Source: Naasia lichenicola (GTDB taxonomy: Bacteria; Actinomycetota; Actinomycetes; Actinomycetales; Microbacteriaceae). From it: a stretch of DNA of 64,000 bases. The DNA lies in NCBI RefSeq assembly GCF_004801885.1, contig NZ_SSSM01000005.1, positions 620,001-684,000 on the forward strand. Direction: 5' to 3'. The first letter of the stretch is position 1, and every line of letters starts with the position of its first letter. The notes under the pieces were generated by a model, which searched no databases, had not been told where the DNA came from, and was given only the letters and a program-made list of their open reading frames with translations. Below are positions 7,843 to 18,360 of the stretch, in pieces. Made by a program: the position numbers and the translations under genes.

Positions 7843-8765
7843 CAGTTCTTCCCTTCCGGCGTGTAGCGGCCCGTGAGCTCGCCGAGGTCGATCTCCTGGT
7901 GCGCGCCGAGGTAGGCGTCGATCACCGCGGGGTTCTGCATGACCTCGAGGGGCGGGCCCTCGGCGACGACCTGGCCCTCGGCCATGACGATGACCCAGTC
8001 GGCGATGTGGCGGACCATGTGCATGTCGTGCTCGACGAACAGCACCGTCATGCCCTCGTCCTTGAGGTCGAGGATCTTGTCCAGCAGCGACTGCGTCAGC
8101 GCGGGGTTGACGCCCGCCATGGGCTCGTCGAGCATCACCAGCACGGGATCGCTCATGAGCGCCCGCGCCATTTCGAGCAGCTTCCGCTGTCCTCCTGAGA
8201 GGCTGGCGGCGAAGTCGTCCTTCTTGGCGTCGAGCTTGAACTTCACCAGCAGGTCGAGCGCCTTCTGCTCGATCTCCTTGTCCTGCTTGCGCCACAGGGC
8301 GGGGAAGAGGCCCTGGAAGAAGTTCTCGCCCGTCTGGCCCTTGGCCCCGAGCTTCATGTTCTCGAGCACGGTGAGCAGTCCGAGGGCCTTCGTCAGCTGG
8401 AAGGTGCGGACCTGGCCCATCCGGGCGACCCGGTACGCGGGGACGTTCGAGAGCGACTTGCCGTCGAAGGTCCACGAGCCGGTATCGGGCTTGTCGAATC
8501 CGGTGAGCAGGTTGAAGAGCGTGGTCTTGCCCGCGCCGTTGGGGCCGATCAGCGCCGTGATGGCGTTGCGGGGGATCTCGAGGTGCTCGACGTTGACCGC
8601 GGTCAGGCCGCCGAACGTGCGGGTGATCCCGTCGGCGACGATGATCGGATCGACCTTGGCCACTCCGGGGGCCGGCTCGCCCTTGTGCAGGCCGACGGAC
8701 TTCGGACGTGGTGCGTGCGGCATGGGCGAGACCGGGGGGACCGGCTCCGGGATCTCACTTGACAA
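7842..8765 (-). CDS. livG: Branched-chain amino-acid ABC transporter ATPase LivG
   Basis: A 307-residue ATPase with Walker A GPNGAGKTT, the LivG-type insertion after the Q-loop (FQLTKALGLLTVLENM), signature LSGGQRK and Walker B VMLDEPMAGVNP. I chose the TTG at 8765 because AAGGAG sits seven bases before it inside the end of livM; the alternative is an ATG at 8723 without a visible ribosome site. The start overlaps the livM stop by eleven bases. About 40 residues precede the ATPase fold, longer than usual. Confidence 0.92.
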   Translation of the reverse strand: MSSEIPEPVPPVSPMPHAPRPKSVGLHKGEPAPGVAKVDPIIVADGITRTFGGLTAVNVEHLEIPRNAITALIGPNGAGKTTLFNLLTGFDKPDTGSWTFDGKSLSNVPAYRVARMGQVRTFQLTKALGLLTVLENMKLGAKGQTGENFFQGLFPALWRKQDKEIEQKALDLLVKFKLDAKKDDFAASLSGGQRKLLEMARALMSDPVLVMLDEPMAGVNPALTQSLLDKILDLKDEGMTVLFVEHDMHMVRHIADWVIVMAEGQVVAEGPPLEVMQNPAVIDAYLGAHQEIDLGELTGRYTPEGKN

Positions 8766-9732
8766 AGGTCAGCTCCTTCTTGTTGCCGAGGATGCCCTGC
8801 GGCCGGAAGATCACGATCAGCATCAGAGCGACGCCCACCAGGATGAATCTCAGCGTGCTCGCCTGGGAGCTGGATACAGGCAGGACGCCGATCGACGCGA
8901 GCCCGGGGAGGATGTTGCCGAGGAAGGTCTGCAGCACCCAGAACAGGATGGAGCCCAGCACGGGGCCGAAGACGGTCGCGGCGCCGCCCAGCAGCAGCGC
9001 GGTGTAGACGAAGAAGGTCAGCGACGTCACGTAGGAGCCGGGGTTGACCGAGGATGGAAGAGCGTAGACCACGCCGCCGAGGGCGCCGAAGACGCCGCCC
9101 AGGACGAGGGCCTGGAGCTTGAACGAGAAGACGTTCTTGCCGAGTGCGCGGACCGCGTCCTCATCCTCGCGGATGCCCTTGAGCACACGGCCCCATGGGC
9201 TGCGCATGAGTGCCCAGACCACGAGCAGGGACACCGCGACGAGGAGGACGCCGATCGTGGTCACCCACGCGCCGTTCGCGCTCATCTCCCATGGCCCGAA
9301 GCCGTAGGTGCCTTCGGGGAAGGGGTTCGCCGCCCGGAAGCTGTTGTGGTAGCCGCTCAGGCCATCGGCGGAGCCGGTGACCGAGTCGAACGTGGCCGTC
9401 AGGAACAGCAGGCGGAGCACCTCGGCGGCGGCGATCGTCACGATGGCGAGGTAGTCGCCGCGCAGGCGCAGCGTCGGGATGCCGAGGATCAGCGAGAAGA
9501 TCACCGAGCCGACGATGCCGACCAGCACTCCGCCCCACCACGGGAATCCGAAGGTGAGGACCGAGATCGCGTAGCCGTACGCGCCGATGGCCATGTACGC
9601 CGCGATGCCCATGTTGAGCAGTCCGGCGTAGCCGAACTGGACCGAGAGGCCGATCGCCGCCAGAGCGTAGGCGATGGTGGCCGGCGCGATGATGAACGCG
9701 ACCGAGTTGGAGAGGATCTGTGCCAAATCCAT
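8755..9732 (-). CDS. livM: Branched-chain amino-acid ABC transporter permease LivM
   Basis: This is the second permease subunit (325 residues) with about nine or ten membrane segments. Typical LivM features are GYAGLLNMGIAAYMAIGAYG near the N-terminus, TLRLRGDYLAIVTIAAAEVLRL in the conserved cytoplasmic loop and RPQGILG at the C-terminus. GGAGG lies eight bases upstream of the ATG. The gene follows livH by 11 bases. Confidence 0.94.
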   Translation of the reverse strand: MDLAQILSNSVAFIIAPATIAYALAAIGLSVQFGYAGLLNMGIAAYMAIGAYGYAISVLTFGFPWWGGVLVGIVGSVIFSLILGIPTLRLRGDYLAIVTIAAAEVLRLLFLTATFDSVTGSADGLSGYHNSFRAANPFPEGTYGFGPWEMSANGAWVTTIGVLLVAVSLLVVWALMRSPWGRVLKGIREDEDAVRALGKNVFSFKLQALVLGGVFGALGGVVYALPSSVNPGSYVTSLTFFVYTALLLGGAATVFGPVLGSILFWVLQTFLGNILPGLASIGVLPVSSSQASTLRFILVGVALMLIVIFRPQGILGNKKELTFVK

Positions 9733-9743
9733 TTCAGGGCCTC

Positions 9744-11054
9744 CTAGCCAATTCTCTCTCGGCGACCGAGGATGCCCTGGGGTCGCAACAGCAGGATGAG
9801 GATCAGCACGACGAGCGCACCGACGTACTTCAGGTCGGCCGGGATCCACAGGCTCGAGATCTCGACGAGGATGCCCACCACGAGCGCGCCGACGAGGGCG
9901 CCGAATGCCGTGCCGAGTCCGCCCAGGGTGACCGCCGCGAAGACCAGCAGCAGGATCTGCGCTCCCATGTCCCACTTCAGCCCGGGCCGGTAGTAGGCGT
10001 ACAGCACACCGGCGAGTCCGGCGAGGCCGGCGGCCATGATCCAGACGATCCGGACGACGCGGTCGACGTTGATGCCCGAGGCGGCGGCGAGCGAGGGGTT
10101 GTCGGAGATGGCGCGGGTGGCCTTGCCGATGCGGGTGAAGAGGAGCCAGAAGGCGAACGCGGCGATGACCACGATGCTGATGCCCATGCTGACGATGTCG
10201 ATGACCGTCAGCTTGACGGCGCCGAACAGCGGGATCTCGGGCGAGTTGGAGCCGGGGAGCTGCAGGGTCCCGCCGCCGATGAAGAACTGGAAGACGTAGC
10301 GCAACGCGAGGCTCAGGCCGATGCTGACGATCATCAGCTGGACGGTGCCGAGTCCCTTCCGGCGCAGGGGCCGCCAGATGCCCACATCCATACCGAGTCC
10401 GAACAGAGCGCTGAGCAGGATCGCGAGGGGGATGGCGATGAAGATCGGAACCGAGAGCGCCGCCCCTAAGAACCAGGCGACGAGGGCGCCGAAGGTGACC
10501 ATCTCGGCGTGGGCGAAGTTCGAGAGCCCCGTCGTGCCGAAGACCAGAGAGAGGCCCACCGCCGCGAGGCCCAGCATCAGGCCGAAGTTCAGTCCGCTGA
10601 CGAGGCGCTGCACGACCTGATCGAAGAACGGGGTGACATTGCGCTCGCCCTTGCCGATGAAGAAGTTGGTGGTGACACGACCACCGGGGCCGACCGTGAC
10701 GGTCTGCACGTTGGAGGTGTCGCCGACTACCGCCACACCGTCGGGAAGGGTGGACTCGTCGAGCGTCACCTTGTACTCGGACTTCTCGGGCACTCCGACG
10801 CGCCACTTGCCCTCTGCGTCGGTCTCGACCTCGGCGTCGTAGCCGCCGCCCTCGACCGTCAGCTTGACGCCTTCGAGGGGATCGCCGTTGTACTGGACGT
10901 TGCCGCTGACGCGATACGGGTTGTCTTCGATGCCGACCTCGTCGGCATGGGCGGCGGGAGCGGAGCCGAACAGGGCGGCCAGGACCAGCAGACCGCCGAA
11001 GATGACGAGAAGGGTCGGGCGTAACCGGGTCGCGGTGAATCCGGTGGCGGACAA
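9744..11054 (-). CDS. livH: LivH permease with secreted N-terminal carboxypeptidase-regulatory-like domain
   Basis: A 436-residue permease fused to an extracellular domain. Residues of about 10-35 form a signal peptide ending near AAHA. Residues 38-145 look like a carboxypeptidase-regulatory/Ig-like beta domain (VSGNVQYNGDPLEGVKLTV, TDAEGKWRVGVP). The rest is a LivH permease (GLNFGLMLGLAAVGLSLVFG, AISDNPSLAAASGINVDRV, RPQGILGRRERIG). The TTG start is preceded by GGAGG four bases away; a longer frame exists upstream but gives no better start. First gene of the liv operon. Bacterial LivH alone is about 290-310 residues. Confidence 0.87.
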   Translation of the reverse strand: MSATGFTATRLRPTLLVIFGGLLVLAALFGSAPAAHADEVGIEDNPYRVSGNVQYNGDPLEGVKLTVEGGGYDAEVETDAEGKWRVGVPEKSEYKVTLDESTLPDGVAVVGDTSNVQTVTVGPGGRVTTNFFIGKGERNVTPFFDQVVQRLVSGLNFGLMLGLAAVGLSLVFGTTGLSNFAHAEMVTFGALVAWFLGAALSVPIFIAIPLAILLSALFGLGMDVGIWRPLRRKGLGTVQLMIVSIGLSLALRYVFQFFIGGGTLQLPGSNSPEIPLFGAVKLTVIDIVSMGISIVVIAAFAFWLLFTRIGKATRAISDNPSLAAASGINVDRVVRIVWIMAAGLAGLAGVLYAYYRPGLKWDMGAQILLLVFAAVTLGGLGTAFGALVGALVVGILVEISSLWIPADLKYVGALVVLILILLLRPQGILGRRERIG

Positions 11055-12854
<1,800 letters not shown>

Positions 12855-12862
12855 TAGGTCCC

Positions 12863-12924
12863 CGCGGTAGAAAGTGGCTCCCCGCTACGGATGGTTCCGT
12901 AGCGGGGAGCCACTTTCCATAGCG
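12863..12924 (+). repeat. 62-bp palindromic element flanking the wHTH-nuclease gene (left copy)
   Basis: A nearly perfect inverted repeat whose core is a 22-bp stem with a 4-base loop (12870-12917; arm begins GAAAGTGGCTCCCCGC). It starts nine bases after the guaB stop, so it can also terminate guaB. A related element of exactly the same length lies at 13967-14028, on the other side of the gene at 13031. Shared positions include CGCGGTAGAnAGTGGCTCCC at the left edge. Confidence 0.88.
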
Positions 12925-13030
12925 GCGAGAAGACGGCCGGTCACTCGTGCACAGGCACTCATCCGGACGGGTTCTGCACCGATCCCGTATCACCGCCCCA
13001 CACGCCCGTGAGCGTGGCGAGGATATCGCC

Positions 13031-13978
13031 GTGAATCTCGACTCGCTGTCCCGACGCGGCATCCTGCTGATCTCCGACCTCCGCCAGGCGGGGATGTCAC
13101 CGCGCACGGTCCAGAGCCAGGTGTCTTCTGGACGCCTGGTGCACATCCGTCGCGGCGCCTACTGCGATCGGACTCGCTGGGAGGCCGCGGACCTGCGCGA
13201 GCAGCATCGTCTGCGAATGCGCGCGGTCGTCGAATCGTCGCCTACCGAGCCGGTGTTCTGTGGCGAGTCAGCCGCTGCGGCATGGCGCCTGCCGACCATG
13301 GAGATCGGCGATCGAGTCAGCATCTGCGCGCAACCTGCCGACGGTGGTCGATCGCAGGGTGATGTCCGCCGTCACCCCACCGAGCTGGCCAGCACGCGGA
13401 TCCAAGAGGTGGATGGATTCCTGGTCACGGGCGTCGCTCGGACCGCCTGCGATCTCGCGCTGGCGAATCCGTTCTCCGACGCCGTCGGCACAGTCGACGC
13501 TGCGCTCGCCGAGCGAAATGTCGACCGGGTGACGAAGGACGACCTGCAGGCAGAGCTTCACGCGATCGACCCGCGCTATAGGAAACGCAACTGCTCGGCC
13601 GTGATCGAGTTCGCGACTCATCTGTCCGATTCCTATGGAGAGTCGTTCGCGCGGGCGCAGATCCATCTGCTCGGCTTCGAGACGCCGGAACTGCAAGTCC
13701 CGTTCTCGGACGAACGCGGCGCCATCGGTCGCGTCGACTTCTACTGGCCCGGCAGTCGAGTCATCGGCGAGTTCGACGGCGCGGTCAAGTACATGGCGGC
13801 TGAGATGCGCAACGGACTGAGCCCTGCGGACATCGTGTGGAAAGAGAAGAAGCGCGAAGACCGCCTCCGCCGCCAGAGCGACGCCCTCTTCCGCCTCATC
13901 TGGGCGGACATCCGCGACCGCTCGCGACTCCGGGGGATCCTCCTCGGCGCGGGCCTCACACCTCGGCGCGGTAGATAG
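13031..13978 (+). CDS. AbiEi-like winged-helix protein with Vsr/DUF559-type nuclease fold
   Basis: A protein of about 315 residues. The N-terminus (ISDLRQAGMSPRTVQSQVSS, then GRLVHIRRGAY) is the winged-helix domain seen in type IV AbiEi-family antitoxins. The C-terminus (GRVDFYWPGSRVIGEFDG, then EKKREDRLRRQSDALFRLIW) has the D...E-x-D...K/R pattern of Vsr/DUF559 PD-(D/E)xK-like nucleases. The GTG at 13031 has GAGGA eight bases upstream. No partner toxin gene is adjacent. It sits between guaB and guaB3, is bracketed by two 62-bp palindromes, and its last codons and stop lie inside the right palindrome. This suggests it arrived as a unit with its repeats. Biochemical role unknown. Confidence 0.82.
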   Translation: MNLDSLSRRGILLISDLRQAGMSPRTVQSQVSSGRLVHIRRGAYCDRTRWEAADLREQHRLRMRAVVESSPTEPVFCGESAAAAWRLPTMEIGDRVSICAQPADGGRSQGDVRRHPTELASTRIQEVDGFLVTGVARTACDLALANPFSDAVGTVDAALAERNVDRVTKDDLQAELHAIDPRYRKRNCSAVIEFATHLSDSYGESFARAQIHLLGFETPELQVPFSDERGAIGRVDFYWPGSRVIGEFDGAVKYMAAEMRNGLSPADIVWKEKKREDRLRRQSDALFRLIWADIRDRSRLRGILLGAGLTPRRGR

Positions 13979-14028
13979 TGGCTCCCCGCGGTGGATCTTT
14001 CACCCGCCGGGAGCCATCTTCGACCGCG
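13967..14028 (+). repeat. 62-bp palindromic element flanking the wHTH-nuclease gene (right copy)
   Basis: An imperfect palindrome with outer arms CGCGGT/ACCGCG and inner arms built on GTGGCTCCC/GGGAGCCA. It has the same length and overall order as the element at 12863-12924. It contains the last three sense codons and the TAG stop of the gene at 13031. Confidence 0.82.
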
Positions 14029-14063
14029 GGGAGCTCGGAGTCGTCGGTCGGTAGGGTGGACGG

Positions 14064-15188
14064 GTGAGTATGGAGTTCGAGATCGGGCGCTCGAAGAGGG
14101 CGCGTCGGGCGTACGCGTTCGACGACATCGCGGTGGTGCCGTCCCGCCGCACGCGTGACCCCGAAGATGTCTCGACCACCTGGTCGATCGACGCGTACCA
14201 GTTCCAGATCCCCGTGATCGCGGCGCCGATGGACTCCGTGGTCTCGCCGGCCACCGCGATCGCGATCGGCAAGCTCGGCGGCCTCGGCGTGCTCGACCTC
14301 GAGGGTCTCTGGACCCGCTACGAGGACGCCGCCGACCGGCTGGCCGAGATCCGCGCGCTCGCCGACGTCGATGCGACGGCCGCGATGCAGGATCTCTACT
14401 CGGCGCCGATCCAGCCCGAGCTGATCAAGAGTCGGCTCGCGGAGATCCGCGCCGCCGGGGTGCCCGTCGCCGGATCCCTCAGTCCGCAGCGCACGCAGGA
14501 GCACTACAAGACCGTGGTCGCCGCTGGCGTCGACCTCTTCGTCATCCGCGGCACCACCGTCTCGGCCGAGCACGTCTCCAAGAAGCGCGAGCCCCTGAAT
14601 CTCAAGGAGTTCATCTACGACCTCGACGTGCCCGTCATCGTCGGCGGCGCCGCCACCTACACCGCGGCGCTGCACCTCATGCGCACCGGTGCGGCCGGCG
14701 TTCTCGTCGGCTTCGGCGGGGGAGCGGCCTCGACCACCCGAACCGCCCTCGGCGTGCATGCGCCCATGGCCACAGCTGTGGCCGATGTCGCCGGCGCTCG
14801 CCGCGACTACCTGGATGAGTCGGGTGGACGCTATGTGCACGTCATCGCCGACGGCGGTCTCAGCACTGCGGGCGACATCGTCAAGGCGATCGCGGTCGGG
14901 GCGGACGCCGTCATGCTCGGCACCGCGCTGGCCCGCGCCACCGATGCCCCCGGCGGCGGCTGGCACTGGGGCCCCGAAGCGCACCATTCCGAGCTTCCTC
15001 GCGGCAACAGGGTGCAGGTTGGTCAGGTGGCCCCGCTCGAGCAGATCCTCTACGGTCCAGCCACGGTCGCGAACGGAACAACGAACCTGATCGGGGCGTT
15101 GAAGAAATCGATGGCAACCACCGGATACTCCGATCTCAAGGAGTTCCAGCGAGTGGAAGTCGTCGTCGCCCCCTACCGGGTGAACTAG
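14064..15188 (+). CDS. guaB3: GuaB3 family IMP dehydrogenase-related protein
   Basis: A 374-residue TIM-barrel paralogue of GuaB without CBS domains. AFDDIAVVPSRRT, PVIAAPMDSVVSP, ADGGLSTAGDIVKAIAVGADAVMLG and LKEFQ are family features. The IMP loop reads GFGGGAASTTRTALG, so the catalytic cysteine of IMP dehydrogenase is absent, as in other actinobacterial GuaB3 proteins; classical IMPDH activity is doubtful. The GTG start lies exactly six bases after TAGGGT, indicating a leaderless transcript; an ATG two codons later is the alternative. In Mycobacterium this gene directly follows guaB2. Confidence 0.92.
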   Translation: MSMEFEIGRSKRARRAYAFDDIAVVPSRRTRDPEDVSTTWSIDAYQFQIPVIAAPMDSVVSPATAIAIGKLGGLGVLDLEGLWTRYEDAADRLAEIRALADVDATAAMQDLYSAPIQPELIKSRLAEIRAAGVPVAGSLSPQRTQEHYKTVVAAGVDLFVIRGTTVSAEHVSKKREPLNLKEFIYDLDVPVIVGGAATYTAALHLMRTGAAGVLVGFGGGAASTTRTALGVHAPMATAVADVAGARRDYLDESGGRYVHVIADGGLSTAGDIVKAIAVGADAVMLGTALARATDAPGGGWHWGPEAHHSELPRGNRVQVGQVAPLEQILYGPATVANGTTNLIGALKKSMATTGYSDLKEFQRVEVVVAPYRVN

Positions 15189-15230
15189 CAGCAGCATGGG
15201 CCGCTCACGAAGCGGCCACAGGAGGAAGTC

Positions 15231-16961
15231 ATGGCTCAGGGAAACAGCGTCACGCTCTCGTCGAAGCTCGGCCCCGAGGAGCGCGCAGCCGCGATCCTCG
15301 CTCTGAAAGAGAAGGAGCTCGACATCCTCGTCGTCGGCGGCGGGATCGTCGGCACCGGCAGCGCCCTCGACGCCGCCACGCGCGGGCTCAGCGTCGGCCT
15401 ACTCGAGGCGCGCGACTTCGCATCCGGCACCTCGAGCCGCTCGTCGAAGCTCGTGCACGGCGGCATCCGCTACCTCGAGCAACTGGACTTCCGACTCGTC
15501 CGCGAGGCGCTCATCGAGCGCGGTCTGCTGCTCCAGCGGCTCGCCCCTCACCTGGTCAAGCCGGTCAAGTTCCTCTACCCGCTGACCCACCGGGTCTGGG
15601 AGCGCGCCTACATCGGCGCAGGCATGCTGCTCTACGACATCTTCAGCTGGTCGGGTGGGCGCCCTCCTGGCGTGCCGCACCACCGCCACCTCACCAAGTC
15701 GCAGATGCTGCGCGCCATGCCCAGCCTCGCGAACGACGCGTTCACCGGCGGGCTCACCTACTACGACGCTCAGGTCGATGACGCCCGCTACGTGGCCAAC
15801 CTCGCCCGCACGGCCTCCTTCTACGGCACCCACGTCGCCACCCGCGTCCGCGTCGAGGGCTTCATCAAGGTCGGCGAGCGGGTGGTCGGCGTGCACGCAC
15901 ACGACCTCGAGACCGGCGAGAAGTTCGAGGTCCGCGCCAAGCAGGTCGTCAACGCGACGGGCGTCTGGACCGACGAGACCCAGTCGATGGTCGGCGAGCG
16001 CGGCCAGTTCAAGGTGCGCGCGTCCAAGGGCATCCACCTCGTCGTGCCGCGCGACCGCTTCCAGTCCAACGGCGGCGTGATCCTCCGCACCGAGAAGAGC
16101 GTGCTCTTCGTGATCCCGTGGGGTCGCCACTGGATCATCGGAACCACGGACACCGACTGGCACCTCGACAAGGCGCACCCGGCCGCGACCGCCGCCGACA
16201 TCGACTACGTGCTCGAGCACGTGAACAAGATCCTCACCGTGCCGCTCACCCGCGAGGACGTCGAGGGTGTCTACGCGGGCCTCCGTCCGCTGCTGGCCGG
16301 GGAATCCGAGCAGACCTCCAAGCTCTCCCGCGAGCACCTCGTCGCCCACTCGGTCCCCGGGCTCGTCGTGATCGCCGGCGGCAAGTGGACGACCTACCGG
16401 GTCATGGCGAAGGACGCCATCGACGCCGCGGTCTCTGCGCTCGACGGTCGCATCCCGGCGTCGACCACGCAGGACATCGCCCTGCTCGGTGCCGAGGGGT
16501 ATCAGGCCGCCTGGAACAAGCGCGGCAGGATCGCCAGCGCCTTCGGTGTGCACCGGGTGCGGATCGAGCACCTGCTCAACCGGTACGGCGTGCTGACGGA
16601 CGAGCTGCTCGACCTCATCAAGGCCCGCCCCGAGCTGCAGGAGCCGCTGCCCGGCGCCGACGACTACATCCAGGCCGAGGTCATCTACGCCGCATCGCAC
16701 GAGGGCGCGCTGCACCTCGAGGATGTGCTCGCCCGTCGCACTCGGATCTCCATCGAGGCGTGGGATCGCGGCGTCTCGGCGGCGCCGGTCGCCGCGCGGC
16801 TGATGGCCGAGGTGCTCGGCTGGGACGACGCGAAGATCCAGCGCGAGGTCAACACCTACCTCAAGCGGGTAGAAGCGGAGCGCGCCAGCCAGCAGGAGCC
16901 CGACGACGAGTCGGCCGATCGCGTGCGCCTCGAAGCGCCCGACATCATCACCGTCGCCTGA
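15231..16961 (+). CDS. glpD: Aerobic glycerol-3-phosphate dehydrogenase
   Basis: A 576-residue FAD enzyme that oxidises glycerol-3-phosphate to dihydroxyacetone phosphate and passes electrons to quinone at the membrane. The FAD dinucleotide motif VVGGGIVGTGSALDAATRG, DFASGTSSRSSKLVHGGIRY, IPWGRHWIIGTTDTDW and VIAGGKWTTYRVMA are signatures of GlpD. CAGGAGGAAG lies four bases before the ATG. No glpK or glpF is adjacent. A stand-alone 82-bp palindrome follows the gene. Confidence 0.96.
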   Translation: MAQGNSVTLSSKLGPEERAAAILALKEKELDILVVGGGIVGTGSALDAATRGLSVGLLEARDFASGTSSRSSKLVHGGIRYLEQLDFRLVREALIERGLLLQRLAPHLVKPVKFLYPLTHRVWERAYIGAGMLLYDIFSWSGGRPPGVPHHRHLTKSQMLRAMPSLANDAFTGGLTYYDAQVDDARYVANLARTASFYGTHVATRVRVEGFIKVGERVVGVHAHDLETGEKFEVRAKQVVNATGVWTDETQSMVGERGQFKVRASKGIHLVVPRDRFQSNGGVILRTEKSVLFVIPWGRHWIIGTTDTDWHLDKAHPAATAADIDYVLEHVNKILTVPLTREDVEGVYAGLRPLLAGESEQTSKLSREHLVAHSVPGLVVIAGGKWTTYRVMAKDAIDAAVSALDGRIPASTTQDIALLGAEGYQAAWNKRGRIASAFGVHRVRIEHLLNRYGVLTDELLDLIKARPELQEPLPGADDYIQAEVIYAASHEGALHLEDVLARRTRISIEAWDRGVSAAPVAARLMAEVLGWDDAKIQREVNTYLKRVEAERASQQEPDDESADRVRLEAPDIITVA

Positions 16962-16976
16962 GACGATCAGCCACTC

Positions 16977-17058
16977 ACCATCTCAAGGAGATTCTGCGCG
17001 ACGGGCCCCTGGATCCGCATGGCCAGGTCGCCTGAAGGCAGAATCTCCTTGAGTTGGT
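16977..17058 (+). repeat. 82-bp palindromic element, solitary copy
   Basis: Outer arms CTCAAGGAGATTCTGC (16982-16997) and the exact complement (17038-17056 region), extended by ACCA/TGGT at the ends. The centre carries GGATC at offset 35-39, GCAT at 41-44 and AGG at 49-51. The elements at 51901-51982 and 52949-53030 align without gaps over the same 82 bases. It lies between glpD and SURF1 with no associated nuclease gene and may double as the glpD terminator. Confidence 0.85.
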
Positions 17059-17073
17059 AAGGGATCCACAGAC

Positions 17074-17901
17074 GTGACAACCCCCGCACCCAGCCCCAGC
17101 ATGCTGCAGATCATGCGGCGCCCCCGGTCGCTGCTGATGCTCGGCGGCTTCATCCTGCTCGCCGTCGTCTTCGCCCTGTTCGGACAATGGCAGCTCTCCC
17201 GCGCCGTTCAGGCGGGCACCGTGGTCGAGCGGCCGACGGAGCAGGTGCTGCCGCTGACCCAGGTCGCCGACCCCGCCACCTCCGTCGGCGACGAGGCCAT
17301 CGGGCAGCTCGTCAGCGCATCTGGCGAGTGGGTCCGAGGGGAGTTCCAGATCCTCGCCGATCGACTCGACGAGGGGCGCTCCGGATACTGGGTCACCGGC
17401 CATTTCCGCACGGATGACGGGGACTCGCTCGCCGTCGGCCTCGGCTGGACGGACGATGAGAAGACGGCGCAGTCCGCGCTCTCCGATGCCGACGCGTCGG
17501 CTCTTCCGACCACCGTCAGCGGTCGGTTCCAGCAGAGCGAAGCCCCCACGGAGCCGACCGACGGCCAGGTCTACCCGGAGGACTTCGCGGTGGCGGCGCT
17601 GATCAACGAGTGGGCGGATGCCGGCCCGACGTACGCCGGCTACATCACCCTGACGGATGCGCCGGACGGTCTCGGGCTCGACCCCATCTACTCCCCGTTG
17701 CTCGAGCAGCAGGTGCAGCTGAACTTCCTCAACCTGTTCTACGCCGTCGAGTGGGCGCTGTTCGCCGTCATCGCGCTGTACATCTGGTACCGCCTGATCC
17801 GCGACGTCTACGAGCGCGAACGCGACGACATCGCTGGCGCCGAGTCGGCGGAGGATGGGGCGTCCTCCGCCTCGGTGGGGCAGCCCGCCGCGCGACCGTA
17901 G
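17074..17901 (+). CDS. SURF1 family cytochrome oxidase biogenesis protein
   Basis: A 275-residue protein with a membrane segment near each end (about residues 18-38 and 225-245) and a large external loop, the SURF1/Shy1 layout. GQWQLSRA after the first span and [23 protein letters not shown] at the second are characteristic. SURF1 proteins help assemble aa3-type cytochrome c oxidase. The start is a GTG shortly after the 82-bp palindrome. DUF3817 and guaA follow closely, a common actinobacterial order. Confidence 0.9.
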   Translation: MTTPAPSPSMLQIMRRPRSLLMLGGFILLAVVFALFGQWQLSRAVQAGTVVERPTEQVLPLTQVADPATSVGDEAIGQLVSASGEWVRGEFQILADRLDEGRSGYWVTGHFRTDDGDSLAVGLGWTDDEKTAQSALSDADASALPTTVSGRFQQSEAPTEPTDGQVYPEDFAVAALINEWADAGPTYAGYITLTDAPDGLGLDPIYSPLLEQQVQLNFLNLFYAVEWALFAVIALYIWYRLIRDVYERERDDIAGAESAEDGASSASVGQPAARP

Positions 17902-17910
17902 ACTGGAGCA

Positions 17911-18360
17911 ATGCCGAGGGCCCCGCGGACAGCCGACTTCCCCCGCATCCGGACCGCCCTCGCGGTCTACCGCGTCCTGGCCTACGCCACCGGTGTGATG
18001 CTGCTCATCCTGGTCGTCGAGATCGTCCTCAAGTACGTCTTCGGCCTCGAGCTCGAGCTCGGCGGAGTCGGCGGCTTCATCGCCCTCGTGCCCTCGGGAA
18101 GCGTGCAGGCGATCAACCTCAGCCTGGTCTTCCAGATCACGCACGGCTACCTCTATCTCGCGTACCTGATCGCCGATTTCGTGCTCATCACCTTCATGCG
18201 CTGGCCGATCACGCGCTTCATCCTCATCGCGGCGGGCGGCGTCGTGCCCCTGCTCTCCTTCTTCACCGAGCGGCGCATCCACCGCGAGGTCACCGACTAC
18301 CTCGCCCAGCGCGAGACCGCAGACCACCCGGCACCCATCGAGGCAGGCCCATCCGCATGA
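17911..18360 (+). CDS. DUF3817 family membrane protein
   Basis: A 149-residue protein with three predicted membrane segments (about residues 18-42, 62-95 and 105-125). It matches DUF3817 in pattern ([43 protein letters not shown]). Function unknown. TAGACT lies six bases before the ATG, so it has its own leaderless promoter although it sits nine bases after the SURF1 gene. Its stop overlaps the guaA start (ATGA), indicating coupling. Confidence 0.88.
   Translation: MPRAPRTADFPRIRTALAVYRVLAYATGVMLLILVVEIVLKYVFGLELELGGVGGFIALVPSGSVQAINLSLVFQITHGYLYLAYLIADFVLITFMRWPITRFILIAAGGVVPLLSFFTERRIHREVTDYLAQRETADHPAPIEAGPSA

Noticed and set aside
12870-12917. Treating the hairpin after guaB simply as a terminator
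   Set aside because: It can terminate, but an equal-length relative on the far side of the next gene and outer arms beyond the stem indicate a repeat element.
13031-13978. Calling the gene an antitoxin of a type IV toxin-antitoxin pair
   Set aside because: The winged-helix start is AbiEi-like, but there is no AbiEii-like nucleotidyltransferase gene nearby and the C-terminus looks like a nuclease rather than an AbiEi C-domain.
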